Shown here piece after piece: positions 8,423 through 18,465 of a stretch of DNA of 45,610 nt (position 1 is the stretch's first letter; each line of letters opens with the position of its first letter). The notes beneath the pieces were generated by a model. It saw nothing but the letters and a program-made list of their open reading frames with translations. It had not been told where the DNA came from and searched no databases. The translations under genes were made by a program, and so were the position numbers. This DNA comes from Spyradocola sp050942925 (GTDB lineage: Bacteria > Bacillota > Clostridia > Christensenellales > UBA1750). Where the stretch lies: contig JBMNOF010000010.1 in NCBI GenBank assembly GCA_050942925.1, positions 1 through 45,610 on the forward strand, written 5' to 3'.

Positions 8423-9147
8423 AGGATCTCAACGCGTCGATGGACGACAAGGTCGTTCTGCACGACGTGGCGGTCACGGCGGAGGCGGGTCACGTGCTTG
8501 CGCTGATGGGCAAGACCGGCAGTGGAAAGTCGACCTTTCTGCGGGTGATCAACCGCATGGCGGAGCAGCGCGGCTGCGTGGTCAGCGGCCACATCATGCT
8601 GGACAATAGCTCCATCTTCATGCAGGAGCCCAACGACTTGCGCAAGCGCGTGGGGATGGTCTTTACGGAACCCGTTCTCTTTGCGGGCACGGTGCTGCAC
8701 AACATCACCGCAGGACTGCGCCTGCAGGGAATTCACAAGAAACAAGCGCTGGAGGAGCGCGCCGAGGAAACCTTGCGCCGCATGGAAATCTTCAAGGAGT
8801 TTCGGGACATGCTCTATACGGACTCCTCCCGCCTCACGCGCGGCCAGGCGCAGCTGACATGCATCGCGCGGGCGCTGGCCCTTCGGCCGGGGCTTCTGCT
8901 CCTGGACGAACCCACGCGCCTGCTGGACGCCATGACCAGCATCAAGGTGGAAGACATGCTCTTCTCTCTGCGCAAGGAATGTACGATGGTCGTGGCCGTG
9001 CACTCGCCGCAGATGGCGGGACGCATCGCGGAGGAGACGGCCATGATGGAGGACGGCACGGTTCTCGAATGGGGACGCACGAGCGACCTGTTCTATCACC
9101 CCAAGCACCTGCACACCGAGCAGTTCATCAGCTCGCGCTTTGCTTGA
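8401..9147 (+). CDS. pstB: PstB-like ABC ATPase with degenerate motifs
   Basis: 248-residue ATP-binding subunit, the usual PstB length. Walker A is GKTGSGKST (37-45) and Walker B LLLLDE (165-170), with H-loop H201. The Q-loop glutamine is replaced by Thr (VGMVFTEP, T89) and the signature LSGGQ reads LTRGQ (145-149), so both changed positions would occur in each site of a homodimer. TTG 8401 is chosen as start because GGGGAGG lies 7 nt upstream and PIQLVVEDL aligns with the usual PstB N-terminus; ATG 8374 is possible but lacks a site. It overlaps pstA by 22 nt. ATPase activity is therefore doubtful. Confidence 0.82.
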   Translation: MPIQLVVEDLNASMDDKVVLHDVAVTAEAGHVLALMGKTGSGKSTFLRVINRMAEQRGCVVSGHIMLDNSSIFMQEPNDLRKRVGMVFTEPVLFAGTVLHNITAGLRLQGIHKKQALEERAEETLRRMEIFKEFRDMLYTDSSRLTRGQAQLTCIARALALRPGLLLLDEPTRLLDAMTSIKVEDMLFSLRKECTMVVAVHSPQMAGRIAEETAMMEDGTVLEWGRTSDLFYHPKHLHTEQFISSRFA

Positions 9148-9198
9148 GCGCAGGCGGCAGGGCTTGAGAGTCTGAATTGTCAATAGGAGTTCGGTTCT

Positions 9199-9849
9199 AT
9201 GCGTAGCATCTATGATCAAGAAATGCGCGACATACAGCGCGACAGCATCCACATGTGCAACCTGGCGTCTGAGACGCTGCAGGATGTGATGGAGGCCGTG
9301 CGCCGCCGGGATTTTACGATTGTGGAACGCGTTCTGGAGCAGGATCAGCGGATTCGCTCCATGCGCATGGCGCTCAACGAGCGCGTGATGCGCATGATCG
9401 CCACCCAACACCCGGTGGCGGTGGATCTGCGCAGGTTGTTTTATATCATCCACATGGCCAACGAGATGGAGCGCATCGGCTATCAGGCGGCTGCAATCGG
9501 CAAGTGCATTCTCCGCACGCAGTATGGCAAAGTCCTGCTGCTCGAGGACATCTACCGCATGAGCGAGCGGACCGCCACCATGTTCGAGCGGATGCTCGCG
9601 TGCTCCCTCAACGAGAGCGCGGAGGCCGTGCGCAACATCCTCACCATGGATGACGAGGTCGACGTGCTCTATGAGCAGATCTACCGCGAATGCATCACGC
9701 GCCAGAGCGGCCTGCGCTCGCAGGACAGCGACGTCATGACGGCCGTGAGCGTCGCCCAGTACATCGAGCACGTGGGAGACCACATCGTCAACTGGGCGCG
9801 CTGGTGGCTCTACTTTGTCGGCGAACAGGATAGCGACATCATCGTCTGA
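9199..9849 (+). CDS. phoU: PhoU-family phosphate signalling protein
   Basis: 216-residue all-helical protein with two PhoU repeats. PhoU links the Pst transporter to PhoR and keeps the kinase inactive when phosphate is plentiful. The second repeat keeps the metal-binding motif YIEHVGDH (E190, D194), while in the first the equivalent reads MERIGYQA, with Tyr95 in place of the Asp, so one of the two metal clusters is probably incomplete. ATG 9199 has AGGAG at 9 nt. It is the last gene of the operon and is followed by a strong terminator. With phoPR upstream the module is a complete signalling set apart from PstS. Confidence 0.9.
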   Translation: MRSIYDQEMRDIQRDSIHMCNLASETLQDVMEAVRRRDFTIVERVLEQDQRIRSMRMALNERVMRMIATQHPVAVDLRRLFYIIHMANEMERIGYQAAAIGKCILRTQYGKVLLLEDIYRMSERTATMFERMLACSLNESAEAVRNILTMDDEVDVLYEQIYRECITRQSGLRSQDSDVMTAVSVAQYIEHVGDHIVNWARWWLYFVGEQDSDIIV

Positions 9850-9887
9850 GGGCAATCTCGCCCCTTGACGCGCAAAAACCGGAAACA

Positions 9888-9941
9888 GGGAGGACCTCCA
9901 CTGCGTTTGCATAGCATCGGAGGTCCTCCCTTCGATTTCTC
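9888..9941 (+). terminator. Hairpin terminator after phoU
   Basis: Perfect 12-bp stem GGGAGGACCTCC / GGAGGTCCTCCC around a 19-nt loop, followed by a T-rich but interrupted tract. Confidence 0.7.
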
Positions 9942-9974
9942 TTTCGCAAGCTGCGCGGGAGAAGGAAATTCTGG

Positions 9975-10003
9975 TTGACAAATTGCGCAAAAACGCTTAG
10001 ACT
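9975..10003 (+). promoter_or_regulatory. Promoter of the marR gene
   Basis: Perfect TTGACA (9975-9980), 17 nt, TAGACT (9998-10003). The hexamer TTAGAC occurs at 9997-10002 and again at 10012-10017, spanning the -10 and the expected transcription start. Such a repeat could be an autoregulatory operator. Confidence 0.75.
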
Positions 10004-10052
10004 ACGAATTGTTAGACGCGAAAACGAACTCCTGACACGAGGAGGAGGAGCG

Positions 10053-10520
10053 ATGGAAGAGGAATTGATGATGCAGTTTGAGGTGGAATTCGCGCGCGTT
10101 GTGCGCCTGTACTACAGCCGCATGCAGGCGCAGCTGGCGGAGGTCGGGCTCTATCGGGGGCAGCCGCCGATCATGGCGCTGCTGCACAAGTGCGATGGCA
10201 TGAGCCAGAAGGAAATGGCGCGCGCCCTCAGCCTCTCGCCGGCGACGATGACGGTCACGCTCAAGCGCATGGAACGTGCCGGGCTCATCGAGCGGGAGAT
10301 GGATGGAAGAGACCAGCGCATTTTGCGCGTGCACCTTTCCGAGGAGGGCAGGCGCATGTGCGAAATGGGAGAGCGGCAGGTCGGCCGCGTCGCCGCGGAA
10401 CTGCTGGACGGCTTTACCCCCGAGGAGCGCACGCAGTTTGAGGCATATATGCGCCGCGTCGCCCAGAACATGGAGCGCGCCCTGCGAGAAGAGGAGCGCG
10501 CAGAGGAGGCTGGCGGTTAA
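10053..10520 (+). CDS. MarR-family transcriptional regulator
   Basis: 155-residue winged-helix regulator. The recognition region reads MSQKEMARALSLSPATMTVTLKRMERAGLIER, followed by the wing MDGRDQRILRVHLSEEGR, both typical of MarR; helices at either end would form the dimer interface. ATG 10053 directly follows GGAGGAGGAG; upstream in-frame codons overlap the promoter. It is a single-gene unit with its own promoter and no adjacent efflux pump or enzyme, so the ligand and targets cannot be guessed. A repeated TTAGAC across its promoter suggests autoregulation. Confidence 0.9.
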   Translation: MEEELMMQFEVEFARVVRLYYSRMQAQLAEVGLYRGQPPIMALLHKCDGMSQKEMARALSLSPATMTVTLKRMERAGLIEREMDGRDQRILRVHLSEEGRRMCEMGERQVGRVAAELLDGFTPEERTQFEAYMRRVAQNMERALREEERAEEAGG

Positions 10521-10547
10521 AAAAAACCAAACAATTTGATTCGGGGC

Positions 10548-10576
10548 TTGAAATATCTTGCCGATCCATATAAAAT
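10548..10576 (+). promoter_or_regulatory. Promoter of tilS-hpt-ftsH
   Basis: TTGAAA (10548-10553), 17 nt, TAAAAT (10571-10576), 36 nt before the tilS start. Confidence 0.78.
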
Positions 10577-10611
10577 TAGAAGCTGATTGATTCCATTAGG
10601 AGGGCAAGCCA

Positions 10612-11907
10612 GTGCGAGATCACGTTGCGGAATGCCTGAAGGGGCGAAGCGCCTTGCTGGCGCTTTCGGGCGGCGTGGACTCGGTGGTGCTCCTGCACCT
10701 CCTGCGAGATCTTGGCGCCAACGTCGTTGCCGCGCACGTGGAACACGGGATTCGGGGGGAGAATTCCCTTCGGGACTGCGCATTTGTTGAGGACCTGTGC
10801 GCCCGCTTGGGCGTTCCCTTGGCGGTTGCGCACATGGATGTTCCTGCCGAGGCGCGCGCAAGCGGCCGTGGTCTGGAGGAAACCGCCCGGGAACTTCGCT
10901 ACGCCTTCCTCCGTCAGGAAAGGAAAACGCGAGGCCTGGACTGCATCCTCACGGCGCATCACCTCAACGACCAAGCGGAAACCGTGCTCCTGCACCTGGT
11001 GCGCGGGGCCTCGCCCCGCGGCCTTGCGGGAATGCGCGAGGAGGAGGGAGACCTCCTGCGGCCGCTGTTGCCCTTCTCCCGCGCAGAGATCTTGCGCTAT
11101 GCGCAAGCGCATGACTTGTCCTTTGTGGAGGACGAGACGAATGCGGATACGTCTCTTGCGCGAAACTATGTGCGCCACGAATTGATTCCCCGCATGGAGG
11201 CGCTGAATGGCCGCGTCGTGCAGGCCATCGGCCGCTTGGCGGACGTGAGCCGCGCGCAAAGCGATTACATCGCGCTGCAAGCGGAATCCATTCTGCGGGA
11301 GCGGCAGCGCGGGGACGCGCTCTCCGATGTGCGCGACCTGCACCCCGGAATTCGAGGCGCGGTGCTGCACGAATACCTGGCGCGCATGGGCGTGAAGGAC
11401 GCCGGACAGGCAGACGTCGAGCGCTTGGAATCCCTCTTTTTCCGCGGGGCGGGAAAGCGGGTCAGCCTTTGCGGAACGCTGTTTGAGAAGGACGCGCAGG
11501 GCGTCCGCCCTGTGCGCCCCGCGGCACCCGCGCCGCCGGTTGCCCTTTGCCTGGGCGAAAACGAGACCCCATTCGGGCGATTTCGATTGCGCGTGGGGGA
11601 GGTGCCGCAGAACCTGAACCTGGGAAAGCAGGCTCAAGTCTTGGACGCCGACGCGGCAGCTCCGGGCATCGTCGTTCGCGCCTGGCGGCCGGGAGACCGC
11701 ATTCGCCTGCTGGGCGGCGGAACAAAGAAGCTCAGCGATTTGTTTACCGATCAAAAGGTGCCGCGCGCGCTGCGCGACCGCGTACCGGTTCTGACGTGCG
11801 CGGAGGAAATTGTTTGGGTGGCCGGGGTTGCGGCGAGCGCCGCATGTGCCATCGGCCCCCACAGCGCGCGTGCCCTGACCATTCAATATACAACACTGAA
11901 GGAGTAG
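10612..11907 (+). CDS. tilS: tRNA(Ile)-lysidine synthetase TilS
   Basis: Converts C34 of the tRNA-Ile CAU anticodon to lysidine so that it reads AUA; the enzyme is ATP-dependent and cytosolic. The 431-residue product has the N-type PP-loop SGGVDS (19-24), the GLDCILTAHHLNDQAETVLL block, and the C-terminal TilS domain (WRPGDRIRLLGGGTKKLSDLF). Length is typical. GTG 10612 is supported by TAGGAGGG 7 nt upstream. hpt starts 4 nt after its stop, reproducing the tilS-hpt-ftsH order conserved across Bacillota. Confidence 0.96.
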   Translation: MRDHVAECLKGRSALLALSGGVDSVVLLHLLRDLGANVVAAHVEHGIRGENSLRDCAFVEDLCARLGVPLAVAHMDVPAEARASGRGLEETARELRYAFLRQERKTRGLDCILTAHHLNDQAETVLLHLVRGASPRGLAGMREEEGDLLRPLLPFSRAEILRYAQAHDLSFVEDETNADTSLARNYVRHELIPRMEALNGRVVQAIGRLADVSRAQSDYIALQAESILRERQRGDALSDVRDLHPGIRGAVLHEYLARMGVKDAGQADVERLESLFFRGAGKRVSLCGTLFEKDAQGVRPVRPAAPAPPVALCLGENETPFGRFRLRVGEVPQNLNLGKQAQVLDADAAAPGIVVRAWRPGDRIRLLGGGTKKLSDLFTDQKVPRALRDRVPVLTCAEEIVWVAGVAASAACAIGPHSARALTIQYTTLKE

Positions 11908-11911
11908 AAGT

Positions 11912-12457
11912 ATGGAGTATTCAAAGGACGAAATCGAGCGCGTGCTCATTTCCAACGAGGAGATCCAAAAGCGCTTGGACGAATTGGCCGAGCGCGTCAA
12001 TGCGGACTATGCGGGCCACGACCTGTTGGTCGTCTGCATCCTCAAGGGTGCGGTGTCGGTCTTTGCGGACCTGCTTCGCCGCCTGACCATTCCCTGTTCC
12101 ATCGACTTTATGGCGATTTCGAGCTATGGCTCTTCGACAAAATCCTCTGGCGTTGTGCGGATCATGAAGGACCTCGACCATGGCATCGAGGGAAAGGACG
12201 TGCTGATCGTCGAGGACATCGTGGACAGCGGAATGTCCATGAGCTACCTGAAGGACAACCTTCGCACGCGCGGACCGGCGTCCCTAAAGCTCTTTACGCT
12301 CTTGGATAAGCCGGAGCGCCGTCGCGTTGAGCTGCATGCGGACTACATTGGCTTCACCATTCCGGACGAGTTCGTGATCGGCTACGGCTTGGACTATGCC
12401 GAGCACTACCGCAACCTGCCGGACGTCTGCATCCTCAGCCCGAAAATGTACGAGTAG
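11912..12457 (+). CDS. hpt: Hypoxanthine phosphoribosyltransferase
   Basis: Purine salvage enzyme that joins hypoxanthine or guanine to PRPP. 181 residues. The PRPP-binding motif VLIVEDIVDSGMSM is at 97-110, the flexible-loop serine-tyrosine pair is in SSYGSSTKSSG (70-80), and the family C-terminal block DEFVIGYGLDYAEHYRNLP is present. ATG 11912 has AAGGAG shortly upstream. It sits between tilS and ftsH, as in Bacillus, where TilS and HprT together regulate ftsH; whether that holds here is inference. Confidence 0.96.
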   Translation: MEYSKDEIERVLISNEEIQKRLDELAERVNADYAGHDLLVVCILKGAVSVFADLLRRLTIPCSIDFMAISSYGSSTKSSGVVRIMKDLDHGIEGKDVLIVEDIVDSGMSMSYLKDNLRTRGPASLKLFTLLDKPERRRVELHADYIGFTIPDEFVIGYGLDYAEHYRNLPDVCILSPKMYE

Positions 12458-12498
12458 ACCCCAACAGATCGCCCTTTGAAGGGAGGCGTTTTGTCAAA

Positions 12499-14448
<1,950 letters not shown>

Positions 14449-14456
14449 GTAAGGCA

Positions 14457-14498
14457 AAACAGGCAGCGATCCGCATGGCGGGCGCTGCCTGTTTTTTT
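14457..14498 (+). terminator. Intrinsic terminator after ftsH
   Basis: AAACAGGCAGCG pairs perfectly with CGCTGCCTGTTT around a 14-nt loop and runs into seven T residues. Confidence 0.9.
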
Positions 14499-14598
14499 CG
14501 AAAAAACGAACAGAAAGTTAAACTTTGGCCGACCGGCAGGAAAAACCGTGCTCGCTGGCAAATACCTAAAGGTTAAAGGGCAACAAGGGGGGAGACTT

Positions 14599-15510
14599 GT
14601 GCTGGATTTGCACATTCACACGACGGCCTCGGACGGGACGCTTGCCCCGACGCAGGTGGTGCGCTTGGGCAAGGAACAGGGCTTTTCCCTGCTGGCGGTG
14701 ACGGATCACGACACCATGGACGGCGTGGCGGAAGCTCTTGCGGAGGGAGCGCGGTCTGGGGTGCAGGTGCTCCCGGGCGTGGAGATCAGCTCGGGCGTCT
14801 CGCTTGAGGTGCATATGCTGGGCTATGGCATGTCGCCGGACCATCCCGTCATGCGGGCGATGCTCGAGGACATGCGCAATGCCCGCGTGGAGAGGATGCA
14901 CCGCATCATTGAAAATTTGCAGGGCTTGGGAATCCCGATTGCGGTGGAAGAGGTTGAAGCATTGGCGGGCGGCGCCATCGGACGCCCGCACATTGCCCGC
15001 GTGCTCGTACAGCACGGCGTCGTGCCGGACGTGCGCACGGCCTTCCGCGAATACATTGGATTGGGCGCGCGCGCCTATGCGGAGCGCAGAAAAATGACGT
15101 CCGAGGCGGTCATTCGGAACATCCGGGCCGCGGGCGGCGTTCCAGTATTGGCGCATGGTGGTTTGCTCAAGCTCAACGAGCTGGAATTGGAGCGCTGGAT
15201 TCGTTCCATGTGCGACAAGGGACTCATGGGCTTGGAGTGTTACCACAACGCGCATACGCCCCAGACGGAGGAGTTTTTGCGCCGCATGGCCCAAAGATAT
15301 GGTCTGTTGGTCACCGGTGGGAGCGATTTCCACGGCGCTACCCGCCCGGATGTGACATTGGGAACGGGACTTGCCCGCTGGAAAGACGCGGAGGAGTGCG
15401 CGGCGCGCCTGTGCGAGGCGGTGGAAGCGGCGCAGAAAAGCGAGGCGCAGGACGCTGCCGTTTCTCATGGAGGAACGGGATTTGCGCAAAGGCATGGAAA
15501 CATGGTATAA
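14599..15510 (+). CDS. PHP-domain metal-dependent phosphoesterase
   Basis: 303 residues. The PHP motif I DLHIHTTASDGT gives H5, H7 and D12; motif II is AVTDHDTM (D36, H37), motif III VEISSG, and GGSDFHG lies near the C-terminus. This is the YciV/RNase AM-like branch that hydrolyses 3',5'-nucleoside bisphosphates or trims short RNAs; the exact substrate is not deducible. GTG 14599 is chosen because GGGGGGAG lies 5 nt upstream and the protein then begins exactly at the first motif. The last 25 residues (after VEAAQKSE) are not conserved and overlap the promoter of the next gene. Confidence 0.88.
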   Translation: MLDLHIHTTASDGTLAPTQVVRLGKEQGFSLLAVTDHDTMDGVAEALAEGARSGVQVLPGVEISSGVSLEVHMLGYGMSPDHPVMRAMLEDMRNARVERMHRIIENLQGLGIPIAVEEVEALAGGAIGRPHIARVLVQHGVVPDVRTAFREYIGLGARAYAERRKMTSEAVIRNIRAAGGVPVLAHGGLLKLNELELERWIRSMCDKGLMGLECYHNAHTPQTEEFLRRMAQRYGLLVTGGSDFHGATRPDVTLGTGLARWKDAEECAARLCEAVEAAQKSEAQDAAVSHGGTGFAQRHGNMV

Positions 15511-15511
15511 T
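15482..15511 (+). promoter_or_regulatory. Extended -10 promoter of the vanW-like gene
   Basis: Perfect TATAAT (15506-15511) with an extended TG at 15503-15504 and a weak -35 TTGCGC 18 nt upstream. It overlaps the 3' end of the PHP gene and lies about 60 nt before the next start. Confidence 0.65.
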
Positions 15512-15573
15512 GAGGCATTGTCAGGATTCGGGCCGGTTGCCCGGCGATCACGTTATGGGAGCGTAGGAAGCCT

Positions 15574-17583
15574 ATGACAGACAAGAAGATCACGCACGGG
15601 GCGGACCCTTCCGGCGAGTCGGAGCCCCGCAGACTCCAGGATCAACCGCTCAGCGAGCAGCGCTCCATGGGCGCGCGCCGCTATGCCCAGGATCGAGCAC
15701 AGAGGGAGGACCGCGCGCGCACAGACCCCGCCGCGCAGGCGGACCGGGCAAGCCGCTGTGCGCAGGGCGCACGCCCCGCATCGGGAAACCGTCCCGCGTC
15801 GGGCAGCCGTCCCGCGTCGGGCAGCCGTCCCGCGTCGGGCAGCCGTCCCGCATCGGGGGGACATCCCGTCGTGGGGAGCCGGCCCATGTCCAAGGGGCAT
15901 GCCGCGTCCGCGTCCCGGCCGGCTTCGGGGCGCCGTCCATCCGCTGGGGAACGTCCTGCGGAGGACCGGCGGGCGCAGCAGGAGCGATACGCGGGCAATG
16001 CGCCGCGCGGGGGCTCTCTGCGCGCGCAACCGGAGCGCGCGGGGGAGAACCGCCGCATTCCGCGCGAAGCGGTCGGCCGCGGGGAGCGCATCGACCCCAA
16101 CCTGCGCGGCGCAGAGCAGGAGTATGCCTTCCAGGTCAAACAGCAGCAGCGCCAGCGCGTTCGCCGCATCCGCCGGATTTTGTGTCTTTCGGCGGTGGTT
16201 GTGTTGGTCCTTGCGGTCTTTGGCATCAAGCTCGCCGTGGATCTGGGGAGCGGCTCGGACACCTTCTATCCGGGGGTGTCGGTTGACGGCCTCAAGCTCA
16301 ACGGCTACACGATGGAGGAAGCGCGCGAAAAGCTCGTGACCCTAAATGCCGACCGCATCGAGGCCATGACCGTGCGCTTGGCCTATAACGACCGGGAGTG
16401 GTCGATCGCGCCCGATCAGATGGGCGTATCCCTGGACATCGACGAAAAGCTGGAGCAGGCGTGGAATCTGGGCCGCACGGGGAGTATCTTTGCGCGGCAA
16501 AAGGAGATCTCCCGTCTGAAAACGGAAGGGGAAAACCTCTCCACGGCCTTGTCCTATGACGAGGAGAAGCTCGAGCAGAAACTCAGCGAGGTCAAGGAGG
16601 CCGTGGACCTGGCGGCGACAAACGCCGTCATCTCCTTTGACCCTTCGGCGGAGGAGAAATTCACCATCACCCCCGAGAGCAATGGCCGCAGTGTGAACCT
16701 GGCCACGCTCGTGGGGCAGGTGAAAACGCAGCTGGACAACGGCTTTACCACGGTCATCGAGATCAAGCCGGATATCGTAGCCCCTACGGTTTTTGCGGCG
16801 GATCTCGAGAAGGCCACAACGCGCATTGTGCGCACGACGACGGACCTTGGGAATTCTTCGGAGGCACGGATTCACAACGTCAAGACGGCCCTGGCCTACT
16901 TTAACGGCATGATTGTGCAGCCGGGGCAGGAGGTCTCCTTCAACGCCACCACTGGTCCCCGGGGACTGGAACAGGGCTACCAGAACGCGGGCGTGATCGA
17001 GGACGATGAGATCGTCGACGGCCCGGGCGGCGGCGTGTGCCAGGTCTCCACCACACTCTACCAGGCCGTGGTCAAGGCGAATCTGGAGATCATCCGATCC
17101 AACAAGCACAGCATTCCCGTTTCCTACGTGCCCGTGGGGACGGACGCGGCGGTGGCCTACGACTACAAGGACCTGATCTTCAAGAACAACACGGACTATC
17201 CCATCTTCATCGAGGGCCGGGTGTCCGGAAATACGGTCGCCATTTCGATCTACGGCTATCCGCTGGAGGAAGGGACGGAAATCGAAATCGTGACGGACGT
17301 CTATGAGACCATCGAGCCGGACGAACCGAAGATCATCCTGGACACCGAGGGCGAGTATGTGACCTATACGGATGAGACGAAGGTCAAGAAGCGCGAGCGG
17401 GACGGCGTCAAAGTGCGCTCGTACCGCGTCATCAAGAAGAACGGCGAAGAGGTGTCCCGCGAACTGTTGCGCGACGACTACTACAAGGAAGTGCAGGGGG
17501 AGATCTACCAAGGTGTGACCCCGCGCGAATCCGGCCAGGCGCAGACCGCTTCGACGGCGGAAGAGAACAACGAAGAGGAGTAA
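15574..17583 (+). CDS. VanW-family membrane protein with PG-binding and G5 domains
   Basis: 669 residues. Residues 1-200 are a polar, Arg/Pro/Ser/Gly-rich, probably disordered cytoplasmic region with a run of RPASGS repeats. One membrane segment follows at about 203-222, then two peptidoglycan-binding_4-like modules (about 228-405), a VanW domain (about 425-550) with the conserved GGGVCQVSTTLY block (485-496), and a C-terminal G5-like module (KKRERDGVKVRSYRVIKKNG). The topology is type II, with enzymatic parts outside the cell. VanW proteins sit in glycopeptide-resistance clusters but no van ligase genes are here; a cell-wall role is inferred from domains and the following elongation genes. 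The start has GGAGCG-type pairing only. Confidence 0.85.
   Translation: MTDKKITHGADPSGESEPRRLQDQPLSEQRSMGARRYAQDRAQREDRARTDPAAQADRASRCAQGARPASGNRPASGSRPASGSRPASGSRPASGGHPVVGSRPMSKGHAASASRPASGRRPSAGERPAEDRRAQQERYAGNAPRGGSLRAQPERAGENRRIPREAVGRGERIDPNLRGAEQEYAFQVKQQQRQRVRRIRRILCLSAVVVLVLAVFGIKLAVDLGSGSDTFYPGVSVDGLKLNGYTMEEAREKLVTLNADRIEAMTVRLAYNDREWSIAPDQMGVSLDIDEKLEQAWNLGRTGSIFARQKEISRLKTEGENLSTALSYDEEKLEQKLSEVKEAVDLAATNAVISFDPSAEEKFTITPESNGRSVNLATLVGQVKTQLDNGFTTVIEIKPDIVAPTVFAADLEKATTRIVRTTTDLGNSSEARIHNVKTALAYFNGMIVQPGQEVSFNATTGPRGLEQGYQNAGVIEDDEIVDGPGGGVCQVSTTLYQAVVKANLEIIRSNKHSIPVSYVPVGTDAAVAYDYKDLIFKNNTDYPIFIEGRVSGNTVAISIYGYPLEEGTEIEIVTDVYETIEPDEPKIILDTEGEYVTYTDETKVKKRERDGVKVRSYRVIKKNGEEVSRELLRDDYYKEVQGEIYQGVTPRESGQAQTASTAEENNEEE
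15772..15879 (+). repeat. 18-bp tandem repeats inside the vanW-like gene
   Basis: Six 18-bp units in frame with the gene. The unit CGTCCCGCGTCGGGCAGC occurs three times identically (15790-15843), flanked by diverged copies. Encodes RPASGN, RPASGS x3, RPASGG, HPVVGS. Copy number is likely to vary by slippage. Confidence 0.9.
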
Positions 17584-17589
17584 AACAGC

Positions 17590-17844
17590 ATGAAAGCGAG
17601 AACCGAGCCCTGGATGCTCGTGTTGATGGTGTTGGTTGGCGCAATCATCGGCAGCCTGCTTTGGTCGCTGGTGACGCCGTATCTGCCAGCCATCTTTGGG
17701 CAGTCCCTGACGGTGGGAACGACGAGCGCGCCCCTGACGCTGGATCTTGGAGTCGTGACGTTTACGCTGGGGCTCGTGCTCCACGTCAACATCGGCTCCA
17801 TGCTGGGCATGGTGATCGCCTTTGTGATCTACAGAAGGATGTAA
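17590..17844 (+). CDS. DUF4321-family small membrane protein
   Basis: 84 residues with two hydrophobic segments (about 9-30 and 54-80) separated by a short polar loop (FGQSLTVGTTSAP), ending IYRRM. This fits DUF4321, a family of unknown function that commonly sits just before maf and the mre genes in Clostridia, as here. It starts 6 nt after the vanW-like stop and ends 3 nt before maf, so it is in the same operon. A link to the elongation machinery is inferred only from gene order. Confidence 0.8.
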   Translation: MKARTEPWMLVLMVLVGAIIGSLLWSLVTPYLPAIFGQSLTVGTTSAPLTLDLGVVTFTLGLVLHVNIGSMLGMVIAFVIYRRM

Positions 17845-17847
17845 GCC

Positions 17848-18411
17848 ATGGAGGAATTGATTTTGGCCTCTGCCTCGCCGCGCCGCGCGGAACTGCTCCG
17901 GCGCCTGGGCGTGCCGTTTACGGTGTGCCCGGCGGAGGTGGAGGAAGGGGTCTCGGGTGAGCCGGAGGCCTGCGTGCGGACCCTCGCCCGGCGAAAGGCG
18001 GAGGCCGTTGGCGCGCGCGTTGGGCACGGATTCGTGCTCGCGGCGGATACGCTCGTCTTCCTGGACGGCAAGGCGCTGGGAAAGCCGCGTGACGCGCAGG
18101 ATGCCGCGCGCATGCTGGGCCTGCTTTCGGGCCGGGCGCACGAGGTGCTCACGGGCATGTGCCTGTTGGACGCCGCGTCGGGAAAGCGCCTGGAGCGGTG
18201 CGACCGGGCGGTGATCCACTTTGCAGAGCTTTCCGCGGAGGACATCGCGGAATATGTTGCCACGGGCGAGCCGCTGGACAAGGCGGGCGCCTATGGGATT
18301 CAGGGCGTGGGCGGCGCGTTGGTGCGCAGGATCGAGGGCGACTATTATGCGACGGTCGGCCTTTCGCTCTATGGCCTGCGCGCGCTTTTGCGGGAGGCGG
18401 GTCTGCGTTAG
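17848..18411 (+). CDS. maf: Maf nucleoside-triphosphate pyrophosphatase
   Basis: 187 residues. The family N-terminal motif LASASPRRAELL (6-17) is intact, with the GFVLAADTLVFLDGKALGKP block carrying the catalytic Asp, and GAYGIQGVGGALV near the C-terminus. Maf proteins hydrolyse dTTP/UTP or modified nucleotides and are associated with septum control. ATG 17848 comes 3 nt after the upstream stop with AGAAGGA as binding site. Placement before mreB is the standard clostridial and bacillar order; radC, often between them, is absent. Confidence 0.95.
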   Translation: MEELILASASPRRAELLRRLGVPFTVCPAEVEEGVSGEPEACVRTLARRKAEAVGARVGHGFVLAADTLVFLDGKALGKPRDAQDAARMLGLLSGRAHEVLTGMCLLDAASGKRLERCDRAVIHFAELSAEDIAEYVATGEPLDKAGAYGIQGVGGALVRRIEGDYYATVGLSLYGLRALLREAGLR

Positions 18412-18437
18412 CGCCCGGTGGGCACGCACGGTTTTTT
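18404..18437 (+). terminator. Possible attenuator between maf and mreB
   Basis: TGCG...CGCA outer and GCCC/GGGC inner pairings (18404-18428) followed by ACGG and six T residues (18432-18437). It overlaps the maf stop and lies just before the mreB ribosome-binding site, so it may reduce read-through rather than end the operon. Confidence 0.35.
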
Positions 18438-18465
18438 GAAATTTACAGGAGGGGGAAACCCAAAG

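Noticed and set aside
12472..12490. Small hairpin CCCTT/AAGGG before ftsH as a terminator
   Set aside because: Only 5 bp with a two-base loop, and it includes the ribosome-binding site region; no T-tract directly after.
15772..15879. Regular short repeats that could suggest a CRISPR array
   Set aside because: Units are 18 bp, contiguous without spacers, and in frame with the VanW gene; no cas genes nearby.
15574..17583. Vancomycin-resistance determinant
   Set aside because: Only the VanW domain is present; no vanA/B-type ligase, vanH, vanX or vanRS. VanW/G5 proteins are common in susceptible Clostridia.
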